Positions 7,341-17,024 of a stretch of 64,000 nucleotides of DNA are shown one piece after another. The notes under the pieces are model-generated. The model saw only the letters and a program-made list of their open reading frames with translations. It did not search any database and was not told the DNA's origin. Numbering within the stretch: position 1 is the first letter of the stretch; the number at the start of each line of letters is the position of its first letter. The position numbers and the translations under genes are program-made. Where the stretch lies: positions 2,914,001-2,978,000 of the forward strand of contig NZ_AP022314.1 of the NCBI RefSeq assembly GCF_009936235.1. Direction: 5' to 3'. The DNA is from Mycobacterium xenopi. GTDB lineage: Bacteria; Actinomycetota; Actinomycetes; Mycobacteriales; Mycobacteriaceae.

Positions 7341-8639
7341 TTAGCCGGCGGCCTCGCCCGGCCGAGGGAACGGCGCCCCGAAATCGGGCACCGGCTCAAA
7401 CCCCCGTCGTCGTGCCAGCGATGCGCCCCGACGCAGCATGGCCCCCATCGCGACAAACCCGGCGTGGTCCACAACAACGAACGGCGACAGCAGCCTGTTG
7501 TGCACGAACGCGAACGCCACGCCGCTCGCCGGGTCGGCCCAGCCCAGTGAACCGCCCAGTCCCGCGTGACCGAAGCCCGGCATCACGTTGAACGGCACAC
7601 GATGATAACCCATGTGAAATGCTAATGGCACCAAAATGTTTCGGTCGGGCCGCAGGCTCCGCCGTCCGCTGAGCGCGGCCACCAGCTCCTGCGAAAGGAA
7701 CTGGGCGCCGTCGATTCGGCCGCCGTTGGCGATGGCGCCGTACATCCGTGCCAAGCTTCGCGCCGTGGCCACCCCGTTCACCGACGGAATCTCGGCGTCA
7801 AGCAACGGAATGTCGCCCTGCACAACAGCTCTCATCCCCGGGAAGTACATCGAGCCGAACCCGGCGGACAGCTCCAGCGCGGCGATCCGCGGAGCGATGC
7901 TGTTGAACACCGGATTCGGAATGGTGCTTTGCGGCATGATGATTTGCGCGACCTTCGTCGGCGACTCCAGCGGCGGCCGGCCCAGGTGCAGTCCGTCGGT
8001 GTCCAGCGGCTCGGCCAGCTCCTCGCGAACCAGCTCCCGCATCCCTTTGCCGGTGACGGCCCGGGCCAGGCCCGACATCAGCCAGCCGTACGTCAACGCG
8101 TGATACGCGGGTTTGCCCAGCAGGCTGCCCGGGGCGGCTGCAGCGATCCGCTGTTCCATTCGCACGTGATCCAGCAAGTCCTCCTTGCTGGCGCCGCGCA
8201 GGTGTGAGAGGCCGGCGCGGTGGCGCATCACCTGGCGGACGGTGATGCGCTCTTTGCCGTTCGCCCCGAACTCGGGCCAGTACCGAGCAACCGGTGCGTC
8301 GTAGTCGATCAACCCGCGGTCGGCCAGCCGGTGGATGACGGTGGAGGCCATGCCCTTGGTCGCCGAGAACACCATGGCTCCGGTATCCGCCGACCACGGC
8401 ACCTCACCGGCCCGGTCTGCCCAGCCCGTCCACACGTCGACGACGGGCTCGCCGTCGACATATACCGCGAGCGCGCCGCCGCCGAATCGCCGAGATGGGA
8501 AGATGCTGGCGAAGCTACGCACGGCGCAGGCAAAGTGCGGATCCGCTGCGCCGTGCACCCCACGGGGCAGCACCGCACCGCGGTAGCCACGGGTTTCTTG
8601 CCTCACACCATCGAATTTACCCACCCGGTTGGCAAACAA
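7341..8639 (-). CDS. lipL: LipL-type esterase / class C beta-lactamase-fold protein
   Basis: A protein of up to 432 residues with the serine beta-lactamase/DD-peptidase fold seen in class VIII esterases. The nucleophile motif is SATKG (SxxK), and a Tyr general-base motif follows in the YGWLMSGL region. The C-terminal HAGLGGSLGWADP resembles the GxSxG-like loop described for LipL. Order and similarity match Rv1497. The start is uncertain: TTG 8639 gives a family-like length and has GGAAAGG upstream, while in-frame GTG codons (for example 8606) would shorten it. It follows meaB by 19 bases on the same strand. Confidence 0.88.
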   Translation of the reverse strand: MFANRVGKFDGVRQETRGYRGAVLPRGVHGAADPHFACAVRSFASIFPSRRFGGGALAVYVDGEPVVDVWTGWADRAGEVPWSADTGAMVFSATKGMASTVIHRLADRGLIDYDAPVARYWPEFGANGKERITVRQVMRHRAGLSHLRGASKEDLLDHVRMEQRIAAAAPGSLLGKPAYHALTYGWLMSGLARAVTGKGMRELVREELAEPLDTDGLHLGRPPLESPTKVAQIIMPQSTIPNPVFNSIAPRIAALELSAGFGSMYFPGMRAVVQGDIPLLDAEIPSVNGVATARSLARMYGAIANGGRIDGAQFLSQELVAALSGRRSLRPDRNILVPLAFHMGYHRVPFNVMPGFGHAGLGGSLGWADPASGVAFAFVHNRLLSPFVVVDHAGFVAMGAMLRRGASLARRRGFEPVPDFGAPFPRPGEAAG

Positions 8640-8658
8640 TCCTTAAGTTACCTTTCCG

Positions 8659-9648
8659 TTAGGCTGATGCAACCTTAAGTATTTGCTGAGCCGCCATTGC
8701 CGGGGTCAATTCCCCAGCTAGCACCTGCCGCTCGACGTCCGCGCCGATCTTGCGGACCTCGGGATTGGACAGCACCCGCTCCAGCACCGTGTCGCGAACC
8801 ATCTGCCAGGTCCAGTCGACCTGCTGCGCGCGCCGGCGCGCCTCGAACTCGCCAACCTCGGTCAGCACCCGGCGGTGACGTTCGACGGTGTCCCACAGCT
8901 CCTCCAGGCCCGTTCCCTCGAGCGCGCTCATGGTCAAAACTGGTGGGCGCCAAAGAGTATCGCGTGGATAGATCACCCGGATCACCGACGACAGCTCGCG
9001 AGCGGCGACCCGCGCCTCGGCCAAATGGTCACCGTCGGCCTTGTTGACCACCACGATGTCCGCCAGCTCCAGCACGCCTTTTTTGATGCCTTGCAACTGG
9101 TCGCCGGTGCGCGCCAGGGTCAGGAAGATGAAGGTGTCCACCATGTTGGCCACCGCCACCTCGGACTGGCCGACCCCGACGGTCTCGACCAGGACCACGT
9201 CGAAGCCCGCGGCCTCGAGCAGCACGATGGTTTCCCGGGTGGCTTTGGCCACCCCGCCCAGCGTGCCGGAGGTCGGGGACGGGCGGATATAGGCGTCGGG
9301 ATGCGTTGCCAGCCGGGGCATCCGGGTCTTGTCGCCAAGAATCGATCCCCCGGTGCGGGTCGACGAGGGGTCGACCGCCAGCACCGCCACCCGATGGCCC
9401 TGCCCGATCAGCTTCATGCCGAGCGCTTCGATCGCCGTCGACTTGCCCACCCCGGGCACCCCGGTGATGCCGACGTGGTGAGCGCGTCCCGCCGCGGGCA
9501 TCAGCGCCAGCAGCAGCTGTTGAGCCTGCTCGCGGTGGTCGATCCGGGTGGACTCCACCAACGTGATCGCGCGGGCCAGTGCGGCGCGGTCGCCGCCGCG
9601 CACGGCGGCCGCCAGCTCGTCGACGGTGTCGGTGTCCTCGGCTGCCAT
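8659..9648 (-). CDS. meaB: MeaB/ArgK-type G3E GTPase, mutase chaperone
   Basis: A 329-residue GTPase with Walker A GVPGVGKS at residues 63-70, a DPSSTRTGGSILGDKTRM switch region and VNKADG as the base-recognition motif. MeaB proteins guard methylmalonyl-CoA mutase: they gate adenosylcobalamin loading and remove damaged cofactor. The gene begins directly at the mutB stop with no gap, so it belongs to the mutA-mutB-meaB operon. The older name ArgK (arginine transport kinase) is a misannotation of this family. Confidence 0.93.
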   Translation of the reverse strand: MAAEDTDTVDELAAAVRGGDRAALARAITLVESTRIDHREQAQQLLLALMPAAGRAHHVGITGVPGVGKSTAIEALGMKLIGQGHRVAVLAVDPSSTRTGGSILGDKTRMPRLATHPDAYIRPSPTSGTLGGVAKATRETIVLLEAAGFDVVLVETVGVGQSEVAVANMVDTFIFLTLARTGDQLQGIKKGVLELADIVVVNKADGDHLAEARVAARELSSVIRVIYPRDTLWRPPVLTMSALEGTGLEELWDTVERHRRVLTEVGEFEARRRAQQVDWTWQMVRDTVLERVLSNPEVRKIGADVERQVLAGELTPAMAAQQILKVASA

Positions 9649-11910
9649 CTAGGTAAGTGTGTACCCCCGCCGCTCGGCGAGCTTGTGCAGCAAGTCGATC
9701 GCGGCGTCGGCGATCACGGTGCCCGGCGGGAAGATCGCGGTAGCGCCAGCGGCGTACAGCGCGTCGAAGTCGCCCGGCGGGATCACACCGCCCACGACGA
9801 TCATGATGTCGGGCCGGCCTACCTCATGCAGCGCGTCGCGCAACGCGGGCACCAGCGTCAGGTGACCGGCCGCCAGCGACGAGACCCCGACGATGTGCAC
9901 GTCGTTGTCGGCGGCCTGCCGGGCCACCTCCTCGGGAGTGCAGAACAGCGCTCCGACGTCGACGTCGAATCCGATGTCGGCGAACGCCGTGGCGATCACC
10001 TTCTGGCCGCGGTCGTGGCCGTCCTGGCCCATCTTCGCCACGAGAATCCGTGGCCGTCGGCCGTCGGCCTCGGCGAACTTCTCGACGAGCTTGGTCGCTC
10101 TGGAAAGGGGGGTGATGCTTCCTTCTCCTCCGGCTTCATCACGGTAGACCCCGGCGATAGTACGAATTTCGGCCTGATGACGTCCGTATACCTTTTCGAG
10201 TGCGTCGGAGATCTCGCCTACCGTCGCCTTGGCTCGTGCCGCGTTGATCGACAGCGCCAAAAGGTTGTTGCCGAGCCCGTCTGGACCCGCTTTTCCCTGC
10301 GCAGCGGCGGCGCGGGTCAATTCCGCCAGCGCCTTATCCACCGCCTCCTGGTCCCGATTCGCCCGCAGCTCTTGGAGTTTGGCCAGCTGCTCGGCACGCA
10401 CCCGGGTGTTGTCGACCTTGAGCACCTCGATCTCGTGGTCTTCGTCGACCCGATACTTGTTGACCCCGATCACCGTCTGGCGCCCGGAGTCGATGCGGGC
10501 CTGGGTACGCGCGGCGGCCTCTTCGATGCGCAGCTTGGGGATGCCGTCGCTGATGGCCTGGGCCATGCCACCGTGTTCGGCGACCTCGCGCAGGTGTGCG
10601 CGAGCCTTGGCGGCGAGCTGATGGGTCAGCCACTCCACGTAATACGACCCGCCCCACGGGTCGATCGGCCGCGTAGTGCCCGATTCCTGCTGCAACACCA
10701 GCTGGGTGTTGCGGGCAATCCGTGCCGAAAAGTCGGTGGGCAGCGCCAGCGCCTCGTCCAGCGCGTTGGTGTGCAGCGACTGGGTGTGACCCTGGGTGGC
10801 GGCCATCGCCTCGATACAGGTTCGGGCCACATTGTTGAACGGGTCCTGAGCGGTCAGCGACCAGCCCGAGGTCTGCGAATGAGTACGCAGCGACAGCGAT
10901 TTGGGGTTGTTCGGGTTGAACTGGGCGACCAGCTCACTCCACAGCAGCCGTCCCGCTCGCAGCTTGGCGACTTCCATGAAGAAGTTCATTCCGATGCCCC
11001 AGAAGAACGACAACCGCGGCGCGAACTGGTCGATGTGTAAGCCGGCGTCCAGGCCCGCCTTGATGTAGTCCACCCCGTCGGCAAGCGTGTAGGCCAACTC
11101 CAAATCCGCTGTGGCGCCGGCTTCTTGGATGTGGTAGCCGGAGATCGAGATTGAGTTGAACTTCGGCATCTTGGCGCTGGTGTAGGCGAAGATGTCGGAA
11201 ATGATCCGCATCGACGGCTTGGGCGGATAGATGTAGGTGTTGCGGACCATGAACTCTTTGAGAATGTCGTTTTGGATGGTGCCGGCGAGCTTCTCCGGCG
11301 GCACGCCCTGCTCCTCGGCGGCCACCACATAAAGCGCCAGAATCGGCAGCACCGCGCCGTTCATGGTCATCGACACGCTGACCGATCCCAGGTCGATTCC
11401 ATCGAACAGCTGCCGCATGTCGAGAATGGAATCGATTGCCACACCCGCCATTCCCACGTCGCCCTGGACACGGGGATGGTCGGAGTCGTAGCCCCGGTGG
11501 GTGGCCAGGTCGAACGCCACCGACAGGCCTTTCTGCCCGGCGGCCAGGTTGCGGCGGTAGAACGCGTTGGATTCTGCCGCGGTGGAGAACCCGGCGTATT
11601 GGCGGATGGTCCACGGCTGGTTGACGTACATGGTCGGATAGGGGCCGCGGACGTAGGGCGGTTCACCCGGGAAGCTGTCCAGCGGATAGCCGTCTTTGAC
11701 CGCCGCGTCGCGGTCGGCGGCGATGTAAACCGGTTTGACGACAATGCCTTCCGGCGTGTGCCATTCCAACTGCTCGGGGGTGTACCCATGTGCCGACGCC
11801 GCTGCGGCGACGTGCTTTTCCACAGCCGCCTCAGTAACCGGCTCGCCGGTAATGTCGCTGTGCAGCGGTACATCGGCGAAGCTGCCGATAATCGAGGTGC
11901 TCGCAGTCAT
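9649..11910 (-). CDS. mutB: methylmalonyl-CoA mutase large (alpha) subunit
   Basis: A 753-residue adenosylcobalamin-dependent mutase converting (R)-methylmalonyl-CoA to succinyl-CoA, the last step of propionate and odd-chain/cholesterol carbon use. A TIM-barrel substrate domain (TMYVNQPWTIRQYAGFST, HTQSLHTNALDEALALPTDF) is followed by the B12 domain with the base-off motif GQDGHDRGQKV and GVSSLAAGH. The ATG at 11910 lies two bases after the mutA stop; an upstream extension of this frame runs into mutA and is not real. No B12 riboswitch was seen before the operon. Confidence 0.96.
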   Translation of the reverse strand: MTASTSIIGSFADVPLHSDITGEPVTEAAVEKHVAAAASAHGYTPEQLEWHTPEGIVVKPVYIAADRDAAVKDGYPLDSFPGEPPYVRGPYPTMYVNQPWTIRQYAGFSTAAESNAFYRRNLAAGQKGLSVAFDLATHRGYDSDHPRVQGDVGMAGVAIDSILDMRQLFDGIDLGSVSVSMTMNGAVLPILALYVVAAEEQGVPPEKLAGTIQNDILKEFMVRNTYIYPPKPSMRIISDIFAYTSAKMPKFNSISISGYHIQEAGATADLELAYTLADGVDYIKAGLDAGLHIDQFAPRLSFFWGIGMNFFMEVAKLRAGRLLWSELVAQFNPNNPKSLSLRTHSQTSGWSLTAQDPFNNVARTCIEAMAATQGHTQSLHTNALDEALALPTDFSARIARNTQLVLQQESGTTRPIDPWGGSYYVEWLTHQLAAKARAHLREVAEHGGMAQAISDGIPKLRIEEAAARTQARIDSGRQTVIGVNKYRVDEDHEIEVLKVDNTRVRAEQLAKLQELRANRDQEAVDKALAELTRAAAAQGKAGPDGLGNNLLALSINAARAKATVGEISDALEKVYGRHQAEIRTIAGVYRDEAGGEGSITPLSRATKLVEKFAEADGRRPRILVAKMGQDGHDRGQKVIATAFADIGFDVDVGALFCTPEEVARQAADNDVHIVGVSSLAAGHLTLVPALRDALHEVGRPDIMIVVGGVIPPGDFDALYAAGATAIFPPGTVIADAAIDLLHKLAERRGYTLT

Positions 11911-11912
11911 CG

Positions 11913-13757
11913 CTAGGCCCCCAATCGGGTGAGCAGATTCGACAGAGCTTCCACCGCATTGATTTTGGCGGTCAGGTACTCGTCGGGCAGATATTCTGCA
12001 TCTTGCAGAACCGTTTTCGGCCCGGCGAGGTAAATCCGCTCCACCCCGGCACCGCGCGCCGCCCTGACGACCTCGGCGGCCTCGTCCTTGTAGCGCTTGT
12101 CGGTGCCGCAAATCACCGCGGCTTTCGTGATACCGGCGTCGGACACGGCTTGCGCGACACCGGCGGCGTCGACCGGCCCGGGGTTGATCGCCTCGATCCC
12201 GCCGGAGGCCAGCAGGTTGGTCGCGAACGTGGCGCGGACGTTGTGCTCAGCCTGCGGGCCCAGCGGCAGCAGCAGCACAGATGGACGTTGCCCGGTCGAC
12301 TCCCAGTAAGCGTCGGAACGATCTCGCAATGCCTCGAACTGTGCGGCGTAGCGTTGCACTGTGGGTGTCGAATCGGCATGCGGCAGAGGCGGTTCAGCGA
12401 GGTTCGGGTATTCGTTGACTCCGGTAACGGCGGTGCGGCGGTGCGCGATGTCGTCGATGCGCCTCGCAGCAACCTGGGCGATCTGATCGCTCAGATAGTC
12501 GCGGGCCTCGACAAAGCCGCCACGCGCCTCGATGTCCTGGAAATGCCGCCAGGCCTGCTGGGCCAGCTCTTCGGTGAGGTTTTCGACGTACCAGGAGCCA
12601 CCGGCCGGGTCGAGGACGCGGCCGATGTGCGACTCCTCCAACAACAACAGCTGGGTGTTGCGGGCGATGCGGCGCGAGAAGGCCTTCGGCGTGCCCGGAT
12701 AACCCCCCGGGATCGCTGCGTCGAACGGCAGTACCCGCACAGTGTCGGCACCGCCCACACCTGCGCCGAAGGCCGCCAGCGTGGTGCGCAGCATGTTCAC
12801 CCAGGGGTCGCGCTGGGTCATCATCGGCAGTGACGTCTCAGCGTGCACAACCGCCGTGCCGCTGTCGGGTTCGCCGACCACCTCGGCCACCCGCGCCCAC
12901 AGTTGTCGCGCCGCGCGCATTTTCGCGATCGTCATGAACTGGTCGTCGTCGGCGGCCAGACGAAAACTGATCTGCCGCAGGGCATGCGGAATTGCCAGTC
13001 CGGATCCGCCGAGCACCCGCAGATAGCTGACCGCGGCGGCGATGCTGCCGGCGAGCTCCCAGGCGGCGTTGGCGCCCCGGTTGTGGAAGGCGGGTCCGTC
13101 GACGGTAACAGCCCGCACCCCGCGCGCGTGCGCCACGCGTGCCGCGATCGCGACCACGTCGTCGATCGAAGGGGCCGAACGCCGACTCAGCGGCGCGGTG
13201 AGCGGGTCGGCGCCGAGGTCAACCGAGAGCCTGGCCCGCTTGTCATCGTCCAGTTCGTCGATCAGCGCCAGCACGGTGTTGGCAGCCGTTGGGTAGTCGG
13301 CGCCGGCGTCCACAATCACCGGCACCAAATCCAAATACACCCCGGCGAGCAGGCGGTCGAGCCGGGCCGGTGGCACGCCGGACTGGCCCACCTGCAGCAC
13401 CAGGGCGCTGACCCCGTCGCTCAGCGCGGCCAGCAGCGCCGCATTGTCGTCGGCGCCATTGCCGGGGAACGCTTCGGCCACTTTCCAGCCGACGTTGACG
13501 TCGCGGTGGGCGTCTGCGCCACGCACATAGGGGAACTCACCCGGCAGCGGCCGCTCCGGCAGCGCGTCGAGCGCGGTGTAGAGCGCGCGGATCGCGAACC
13601 CTTCATAGGTAGGGGTGTCCAGCAGCCGCTCGGGTTCCGCACCGAGCTCGTCAGCCGGACGGCGGGTGCTTTTGGCCAGCACCTCGGCCACCGCTGTGCG
13701 CCATCGGGCACGAGCCTGCGCCAGATCGGCGGGCTCGGACGACACATCGACGGACAC
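11913..13757 (-). CDS. mutA: methylmalonyl-CoA mutase small (beta) subunit
   Basis: A 614-residue non-catalytic partner of MutB. It shares the barrel (for example RIARNTQLLLLEESHIGRVL) and a degenerate cobalamin domain in which the DxHxxG motif is lost (VICGTDKRYKDEAAE), as usual for beta subunits. It opens the mutA-mutB-meaB operon. A GTG at 13757 with GGGAGCC upstream is the best start. The gene is divergent from the TVP38-type membrane protein, with a 155-base gap that must carry both promoters. Confidence 0.95.
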   Translation of the reverse strand: MSVDVSSEPADLAQARARWRTAVAEVLAKSTRRPADELGAEPERLLDTPTYEGFAIRALYTALDALPERPLPGEFPYVRGADAHRDVNVGWKVAEAFPGNGADDNAALLAALSDGVSALVLQVGQSGVPPARLDRLLAGVYLDLVPVIVDAGADYPTAANTVLALIDELDDDKRARLSVDLGADPLTAPLSRRSAPSIDDVVAIAARVAHARGVRAVTVDGPAFHNRGANAAWELAGSIAAAVSYLRVLGGSGLAIPHALRQISFRLAADDDQFMTIAKMRAARQLWARVAEVVGEPDSGTAVVHAETSLPMMTQRDPWVNMLRTTLAAFGAGVGGADTVRVLPFDAAIPGGYPGTPKAFSRRIARNTQLLLLEESHIGRVLDPAGGSWYVENLTEELAQQAWRHFQDIEARGGFVEARDYLSDQIAQVAARRIDDIAHRRTAVTGVNEYPNLAEPPLPHADSTPTVQRYAAQFEALRDRSDAYWESTGQRPSVLLLPLGPQAEHNVRATFATNLLASGGIEAINPGPVDAAGVAQAVSDAGITKAAVICGTDKRYKDEAAEVVRAARGAGVERIYLAGPKTVLQDAEYLPDEYLTAKINAVEALSNLLTRLGA

Positions 13758-13912
13758 CGGCGGCTCCCGTTATCGCAGCATGTGACGGCAGAGGTTCGAT
13801 TGCCAGGCTAATTGATTGGCCTCGAGGCGTCAGAGCCGAGGTGCGCTGGCCTGCCGGATCGCGGCCGCCGGAAACGACCCGTCACCCGACACCCGTAGCC
13901 TTGGACACCGTG

Positions 13913-14659
13913 ATGGTTGCCGCCGCCAGCAAGATCGTCGACACCCTGCGTGGCGTCGCGTCTGCGGTGGTCGCGACTGCGCGTCAAGTGCCCCGGCGGC
14001 GGATCGGCGTGGCTGCGGCAACAATCGTGGCTCTGGTCGCGGTGGCGCTGCTGGTTCCGATTCCCACCGCGGTGCAGTTGCGGGACTGGGCGACATCGGT
14101 GGGGCCCTGGTTTCCGCTGGCGTTCCTGGGCGCGCACATCGTCGTGACGGCGCTGCCGTTTCCCCGGACAGCATTCACCCTGGCCGCCGGCCTGTTGTTC
14201 GGGCCGCTGCTCGGGGTTCTGATCGCGGTGCTGGCCAGCACCGCCAGCGCGGTGGTCGCGTTGGTGCTGGTGCGGGTGGCCGGCCTGCAGCTAAGCCGTC
14301 TGGTACGCCACCGGGCGATCGACACGGTCGACGAGCGGCTGCGTGACCGCGGTTGGCCGACGATCCTTTCGCTGCGACTGATTCCGGCCGTGCCGTTTTC
14401 GGTGCTCAACTACGCCGCCGGGGCTTCGGCCGTGCGCTTTTGGCCATACACGGTGGCCACGCTGGTCGGCACCGCCCCGGGGACGGCTGCCGTGGTGATC
14501 CTCGGCGATGCGCTGACCGGTCATGTCAGCCCGCTGCTGGTCCTGGTGTCGCTGTGCACCGGCGCCGTCGGCTTTGCGGTGCTGTGCTACGAGATCCGCC
14601 AGCATCGGCGGCGGTCGGCCGGCCTGCACGGCTCGGCGGGGCCGGTGGCTAGCCGGTGA
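13913..14659 (+). CDS. TVP38/TMEM64 (VTT/SNARE-associated) membrane protein
   Basis: A 248-residue integral membrane protein, Rv1491c-like. Hydrophobic segments lie near residues 30-50, 62-85, 90-115, 165-185 and 200-225. The VTT-domain signature appears as FPRTAFTLAAGLLFGPLLGVLIA and LSLRLIPAVPFSVLNYAAG, with its conserved Arg and Pro. Proteins of this superfamily scramble or move lipids; the substrate here is unknown. ATG 13913 gives a length close to the family, with GTG 13910 as an alternative. Its 3' end overlaps that of the convergent kinase gene by 11 bases. Confidence 0.85.
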   Translation: MVAAASKIVDTLRGVASAVVATARQVPRRRIGVAAATIVALVAVALLVPIPTAVQLRDWATSVGPWFPLAFLGAHIVVTALPFPRTAFTLAAGLLFGPLLGVLIAVLASTASAVVALVLVRVAGLQLSRLVRHRAIDTVDERLRDRGWPTILSLRLIPAVPFSVLNYAAGASAVRFWPYTVATLVGTAPGTAAVVILGDALTGHVSPLLVLVSLCTGAVGFAVLCYEIRQHRRRSAGLHGSAGPVASR

Positions 14660-16155
14660 GGGTCTCGTCGGCGTCGACGGGCAAGCTGAGCCGGAATTGA
14701 GCGCCGCCGTCGTGAGATAGGCAGGTCAGCTCGCCCCGTGGGCGCGGGCCAGGGCCCGCGCGATCGGTAGGCCCAAGCCTGCGCCGCCGTGATCACGGGC
14801 CCGTCCGGCATCCAGGCGGACCAGCCGTTCGAAGACGCGTTCGCGCTCGTGGTCGGGAATGCCCGGGCCGGTGTCGGTGACCGTCACCTCGGCATGGTGC
14901 TCGCGTTGCTGGAGGTCGATGGTGATCTGTCCACCCCGCGGGTGTGCCGTCGTGCGTTGTCGAGCAGGTTGGACACGATCTGGGCGACCCGGGTCGGGTC
15001 GGCCCGCAGCGGCAACGTGGTGACCCCGGTGCGGGTGACGGTCAGTTGCGGCGCCAGCATCGCGGTACGGTCGGCTTCGGTGTCGACGATCCCCGCGAGG
15101 TCGCAGTCTTGGCGGTCCAGCGGCAACCCGGCGTCGATGCGGCTCAGGTCGAGCATGTCGGCGACCAGGCGGGCCGCTCGGCGGGCGTCCGAGAGCAACA
15201 GCGTTGCGCGACGGTACTGGCGGCGCGCAGCCGGGTCGGACCGGCGCTGGCTGGCGTTGCTGACGAGTTGCTCGGCGGCGGCTTGGATCCCGGCCATCGG
15301 GGTGCGAAGTTCGTGCGCGGCGTCGACGAGGAATCGCCAGGTCGCGGTTTCGGCGCGCTGCGCGGCTTCCGCGGCACGCTGAGCGCGGTGCTCCGAGGCT
15401 TCCAACGCATCAAGCATGCCGTCGAAAGCGCTTGCGGCGCGGCCTAATTCGGTGTCGGGGCGGTCGGGTCGCAGCCGTCTGCCCCGGTCACCGGTGGTGA
15501 TGCTTTTCGCCAGCTGAGTCAGCCGTTCCAGCGGTCGCAACGCGGCGCGGCTCGCCGCGACAAGCAGCAGGGCCGCGACGGCGAGTGTGGCGAGGCCGGC
15601 CCCGATCATCAGTCGGCGCAGCTGGCCCATCATTTGTGTGGTCTGGGTGGTGTCGGCCACCAGGATCACCCGTCCGCCGCCCGGCAGCGGGTGCACCAAG
15701 GCGGTAGCGGTCGCATCCGGCGGCGGGGGCGGTGGCGGAGGCGCCTGAGCCCAGGGCGCCTCCAGCGGGGGTGGGGGCGGCGGAGCCCACGGCGGTGGTG
15801 GTCGTCGAGGCGGCGGCGGGGGCCGAGGCGGCGGAGGGACGAGCGGGCCCGCAGCGGTGTCTGGGCTGATCGCCGGGTCACCGTAGGTGGCGCCGTCGGC
15901 GGTCACCACCAGCGCCCGCACGCTACCGCCGTTGAGTTCGGCGGCCAGTTGGGCCGGTGCGGCGCCGCCGGCGGCGAGCGCGTCGGCACGCGACGTGGCC
16001 GCAAGCAGCCGGTCATGCAGATTGCGGCGGGCTTGTACTGCCACGCTCACGTCGATGATCGCCCCCAGCAGCAGCAAGACCACCGCCAGCAGCCCGACCA
16101 CGATCAGGGTCACCCGGCGCTGCAGCGACGGGGTCGGCGTGGCGGCCGACGTCAT
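14649..16155 (-). pseudogene. sensor histidine kinase with proline-rich sensor loop, two frameshifts
   Basis: Parts in order: TM1 (about 15-37), an extracytoplasmic loop with long proline runs (about residues 104-147, containing PPWAPPPPPP and APWAQAPPPPP), TM2 (about 180-205), HAMP, the phospho-acceptor box FLVDAAHELRTPMAGI, the N-box NLLDNARRH and then the ATP lid. The frame breaks at the C4 run 14934-14937 and again at 14734-14737. Restoring one C in each recovers TVTDTGPGIPDHERERVFER and GGAGLGLPIARALARAHGGE to the stop at 14649, about 502 residues. Two identical errors in C runs suggest consensus mistakes. Its ATG overlaps the regulator stop (ATGA). The signal is unknown. Confidence 0.75.
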
Positions 16156-16898
16156 GACCGCTGCGGTTGTAGGCGGTAGCCGATACCGCGAACGGTGTGC
16201 AGAATTCGCGGCCCGTGCGCCTCGAGCTTGCGGCGCAACCCGCTGATGTGCACCTGCACCAGGTTGGGGTCGTAGGCGTCATAACCCCACACCGCGGTCA
16301 GGATCTGGCCCGCGCTGACGATCCGGCCGCGCTGCTCGAGAAGGAAGGCCAGCAGCCGCAGCTCGGTGGCGGTCAGATCCAGCCGGTGGCCGTCGCGGGC
16401 GGCCACTCCGGCGTCGATATCCACCATCAGGTCGCCTGCTTGCACCGCCGCGGGCAGCCGTCCCCGGCGGCGCAGCACCGCACCCACCCGCGATACCAGT
16501 TCGGCGAGCTCGAAGGGTTTGACCACGTAGTCGTCGGCGCCACCGTCGAGACCGCGCAACCGGTCGGGCAGGCCGTCACGGGCGGTGATCATCACGATCC
16601 CGACATCGCCCCAGGCAAGCGCGACGTCAATCAGGCTGAACCCGTCGCGGCCGCCCGGCAGCATCACGTCAAGCACCACCAGGTCTGGGCGGAAGCCGTC
16701 GAGCACGTCTTCGAGGCCCTCGCCGTCGGGTCGGGCGTCGGTGTGGTAGCCGGCGTCGGCCAGCGCCTCACTGAGCATTTCCCGGATGGTCTCCGAGTCC
16801 TCGATCACCAGCACCCGCGGCGCGCCGACGCTGAACCGATTGCCCCTTCGGGCAACCGCACGCCTGCCCTGGCGGCCGGCGCCACGGCGATCGGTCAT
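16152..16898 (-). CDS. OmpR/PhoB-family response regulator
   Basis: A 248-residue regulator. The receiver domain (about 28-140) has the acidic pair in VIEDSET, the phospho-acceptor Asp in LVVLDVMLPGG, and Thr and Lys in MITARD and VVKPFE. A winged-helix DNA-binding domain (about 155-246) ends VHISGLRRKLEAHG...TVRGIGYRL. It is cotranscribed with the kinase. Its promoter carries a 15-bp inverted repeat and 11-bp-spaced direct repeats (16930-16978), the arrangement bound by OmpR-type dimers, so autoregulation and control of the divergent proline-rich gene are likely. I could not match the pair to a named M. tuberculosis system. Confidence 0.88.
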   Translation of the reverse strand: MTDRRGAGRQGRRAVARRGNRFSVGAPRVLVIEDSETIREMLSEALADAGYHTDARPDGEGLEDVLDGFRPDLVVLDVMLPGGRDGFSLIDVALAWGDVGIVMITARDGLPDRLRGLDGGADDYVVKPFELAELVSRVGAVLRRRGRLPAAVQAGDLMVDIDAGVAARDGHRLDLTATELRLLAFLLEQRGRIVSAGQILTAVWGYDAYDPNLVQVHISGLRRKLEAHGPRILHTVRGIGYRLQPQRS

Positions 16899-16929
16899 AG
16901 TTCATTGTTAGCGCCGCTTTTCTGAGACC

Positions 16930-16978
16930 AACCTGAAGAAACGGCGGCGACCGTTTCTTCAGGTTTACTTCAAGTTCG
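16930..16978. promoter_or_regulatory. 15-bp inverted repeat plus OmpR-type direct repeats
   Basis: AACCTGAAGAAACGG (16930-16944) and its exact reverse complement CCGTTTCTTCAGGTT (16951-16965) flank a 6-base spacer. The right arm runs into two 11-base direct repeats, CTTCAGGTTTA and CTTCAAGTTCG (16957-16978). The element lies between the divergent response regulator and proline-rich membrane-protein genes. It could be the regulator's binding site or a hairpin; no terminator role is expected between divergent genes. Confidence 0.75.
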
Positions 16979-17024
16979 CTGGCTACCGTCGGCGCTGACC
17001 ACTCAGGCCGACGTAGGAAGCGAC

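Noticed and set aside
8640..8700. Repeated CCTTAAGT between lipL and meaB as a regulator site
   Set aside because: The repeats are direct, short, and partly inside the meaB 3' coding end; they do not match the IdeR or other known mycobacterial boxes.
8875..11040. 721-codon plus-strand open frame
   Set aside because: It is wholly antisense to meaB and mutB, whose protein families are certain; long antisense frames are expected in DNA of this GC content.
11910..12111. N-terminal extension of the mutB frame
   Set aside because: It lies inside mutA coding sequence, and the ATG at 11910 gives the normal mutase N-terminus.
15720..15835. Proline-codon runs in the kinase gene considered as a CRISPR or tandem-repeat array
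   Set aside because: No spacer-repeat regularity; the runs are in-frame low-complexity coding sequence.
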